From positions 1-7,626 of the forward strand of contig JAFDCR010000057.1 in NCBI GenBank assembly GCA_019312685.1: a DNA stretch of 7,626 nucleotides, given 5' to 3'. Origin of the DNA: Deltaproteobacteria bacterium (lineage in GTDB: Bacteria; Desulfobacterota; Desulfobulbia; Desulfobulbales; BM004). Of the stretch, positions 6,901 through 7,626 are shown piece after piece. Every line of letters starts with the position of its first letter. Within the stretch, counting starts at the first letter, position 1. A model generated the notes under the pieces. That model ran no database searches and was not told the DNA's origin. It saw nothing but the letters and a program-made list of their open reading frames with translations. A program made the position numbers and the translations under genes.

Positions 6901-7251
6901 CCGCAGAATACCATGGATCACTGGTGCATTCATATGCGGGAACGTCTCAAAAGCAGATTTCTGCGCGGCGTAACCCTGCTCGGCCGCAGTTTTGAAAAAC
7001 TGGATGAACGGCAGAAAGCGGTTGACTGTTATCTTTTCGCTCTTGAGATCGATCCAATGATAGAGGAATTCTATCAGCGCCTCATGATCTGCTACCATCG
7101 TATGGACCGGTTGGCGGATGCTGTTCTAATCTATAAAAGGTGCCAGAAAAACCTGTTCAGTCTGCTCCATGTAAATCCTTCAAGTCATACAAAGTCAATA
7201 TATAAGAACCTTCTGGCCAAGTCGGTTGATCACCAATTGGGCATTGATTAA
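3994..7251 (+). CDS. MalT-type STAND ATPase transcriptional regulator with C-terminal OmpR-like winged helix and BTAD
   Basis: This 1085-residue cytoplasmic regulator probably uses ATP-driven assembly to activate target promoters. The N-terminus follows the MalT/LuxR STAND pattern: a basic lead (K23-R30), Walker A GPAGSGKTT (47-55), Walker B IVLDNYH (133-139), then ISRKEP and DLRFTPEEL. The Y-x-YHPLF motif near 323-329 marks the arm domain preceding the helical repeats. Residues about 350-800 are TPR-like helices, including the LISQGR...LEDWL signature near 390. From I829 a PhoB/OmpR-type winged helix begins (LGRFEIV, ALWPDADGD at 879-887, probable recognition helix 889-905). A bacterial transcriptional activation domain (BTAD, about 927-1075) follows. 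Classical MalT ends in a LuxR helix-turn-helix, which is absent here. Classical SARPs carry the winged helix and BTAD at the N-terminus, so the order is reversed. Catalytic motifs look intact, unlike those of the AAA+ domain upstream. Likely targets include its own operon. A G7 run at 6591-6597 does not break the frame. Confidence 0.92.
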   Translation: MQVEPAKIQAEGSSKILRPSASKIVRRKRLFRRFDAARDCPLIWVSGPAGSGKTTLVSSYIENHDLDHLWYKIDSTDIDFTSFYFNMLLACKKNGLKHDNLPEFTSEYRLNIPEFSYNFFNALFNSFVQRSVIVLDNYHELPEELIFHDLLLDAINLLPENLQVIIISRKEPSSKFSRLKANRKIHLLGWSDLRFTPEELIRVVNRWGFEDLPKKIQNHIYKRMDGWIVGLLFMLDNTKKLNTNLQHIDKGTFEEIFQYFAEETYEYQDDKIKKLLLHTSLLPIITPGLTRSLTGDIRADKTLSCLNRNNLFIEKSAQSEETYQYHPLFQKYLQHKMLDSFTPQQVAELKRKTADLLLEEKQAEKAAELLLAAQDFDKFIEIVVDQAQILISQGRQSILEDWLACISADKFKDNPWLSYWFGVCKHQTDLISAKEHFRKAFEISCTRKDIPCAFSALTGLVDAIINQYHDFTELDPLIDWFTIQYKKESEKLSCELQVKVTACMAEALIIRNPASRNLKKWVEYSSKEVLGLQDIELSVQVNLVAANYYFWTGDISNSMAVLEKIRQLAGSPKVSLLNLLKSKYLEATLYDWFMGDAGKCLKIAEGALDIARSTGIHVMDQNFYFTGAFGALIARRFNRMAEYLQKTETMLDKGRQHSFFCFHYLSAWLCITKGIFPAGMKHAEAAVKIATKTGHVFHRALGNFVLGLVLFEKGDFRKALTKLGKFEKDVKQTKSSLMHYIYNCSKAMLSFAIGREEVGTKYLKRALHLGRKKQYQALSCWWNKNAMSSLSLKAFENNIEVGYVKDLIGFQGISPQESPIGIEQWPWPIKIYTLGRFEIVKDSKPVRFTGKAQQKPMAMLKALIALGGRGVSEEYLSDALWPDADGDMQHQSLATTLHRLRKVLGGKDLIDFQGGHLSINSRYVWVDIWAFERLLSQAETELKNNEKNSVELAAKSAEKAINLYKGGFLPQNTMDHWCIHMRERLKSRFLRGVTLLGRSFEKLDERQKAVDCYLFALEIDPMIEEFYQRLMICYHRMDRLADAVLIYKRCQKNLFSLLHVNPSSHTKSIYKNLLAKSVDHQLGID

Positions 7252-7279
7252 AAAAATGGCTCATTCGTGAAAAATTAAT

Positions 7280-7393
7280 TTAGCCACAGACGGACACGGA
7301 AACAAATAAAGCAATTATAAATTTTGAATTTTGAGTTTTAAATTAAGAACTGAAAATTAAAAATTAAAAATTAATTTGTGCGTCTGTGGTTAA
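7280..7393. mobile_element. MITE-like fold-back element with terminal inverted repeats
   Basis: The left end (7280-7297) and right end (7378-7393) share CCACAGACG and CAC in inverted orientation; allowing a 2-base gap and one substitution they match throughout. The interior is AT-rich and itself foldable: AATTTTGAGTT (7327-7337) pairs with AACTGAAAATT (7348-7358) except for one G/G mismatch, around a 10-base loop. A direct repeat AAAAATTAATTT occurs at 7270-7281 and 7366-7377, though in such AT-rich DNA it may be chance. The element has no coding capacity and starts 28 bases after the regulator stop, so its fold-back transcript could also end the operon. Similar CCACAGAC-type intergenic repeats are, as I recall, common in environmental bacterial genomes; copy number cannot be judged from one copy. 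Confidence 0.55.
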
Positions 7394-7439
7394 TAAAAAA
7401 ATAGGTATAAGATCTTGAAAAGACTGGATCGGAGTCTCC

Positions 7440-7481
7440 CGCACACCGCGGACCTCAAACCGCACGCCGCAGACCTCGCAC
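7440..7481. repeat. Two-copy 21-bp imperfect tandem repeat
   Basis: Units 7440-7460 and 7461-7481 match at 17 of 21 positions, sharing the frame CGCAC-CCGC-GACCTC. The block is GC-rich within AT-rich surroundings. It may be a degraded low-complexity array or part of a regulatory region for a gene beyond the window edge. Confidence 0.5.
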
Positions 7482-7626
7482 CCCATCTTTTTCATTAATC
7501 ATTCTGACATTTCAGCTTAAATACGACCGAATAAAAAAAAATAAAAAAATAAAATGTGTAACTTATTTGTAATCCGGCATGGTTTAAACTCGTCTTCATC
7601 TTAATAAAAACATCAGGGATTTAATA
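7482..7626. other. AT-rich intergenic end of window, no gene seen
   Basis: No open frame of note on either strand. The stretch contains an A-rich tract (about 7531-7553) and an 8-bp palindrome GTTTAAAC (7582-7589). I found no well-spaced promoter hexamers, no sigma-54 GG/GC pair and no tRNA-like fold. Confidence 0.4.

Overview
The window holds three co-directional plus-strand genes (666-1124, 1142-3931, 3994-7251) flanked by non-coding DNA rich in inverted repeats. Gene spacing (17 bp, then 62 bp with no convincing internal promoter) suggests one transcription unit. Moderate G+C, a membrane polyferredoxin, remnants of a sigma-54 activator module and a MalT/BTAD-type regulator suggest an anaerobic or respiratory proteobacterium-like organism, most likely Desulfobacterota (former deltaproteobacteria). 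That assignment is a guess from gene style; there is no taxonomic marker in the window.

Layout. 1-160 is GC-rich DNA with several hairpins and no gene. 175-238 folds as a near-perfect three-way junction that could be a bidirectional terminator or a mobile-element end. 239-665 is an AT-rich leader. It holds a candidate promoter whose spacer contains a dyad (390-421) and a 24-bp perfect palindrome (522-545). 666-1124 encodes an unrecognised four-helix membrane protein. 1142-3931 encodes a 929-residue composite protein: a degenerate MshEN-like N-terminus, a cNMP-binding fold, a sigma-54-activator-type AAA+ domain with its catalytic motifs eroded, then a NapH/NosR-like multi-helix membrane polyferredoxin. 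3994-7251 encodes a 1085-residue STAND ATPase regulator of MalT type, with an OmpR-like winged helix and BTAD at its C-terminus in place of the LuxR helix-turn-helix. 7252-7626 has no gene but carries a 114-bp fold-back element with terminal inverted repeats (7280-7393) and a 21-bp tandem duplication (7440-7481).

Inferred biology. The middle gene is the most unusual object. A pseudo-enhancer-binding protein has lost its Walker A glycine, Walker B acids, GAFTGA loop, arginine fingers and sensor II arginine. It is fused in one chain to a membrane Fe-S electron-transfer module. With an intact ATP-dependent transcription factor directly downstream, the locus could be a membrane redox or ligand sensor that passes its state to the regulator by protein contact. 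The domain degeneracy is read directly from the sequence; the signalling model is inference.
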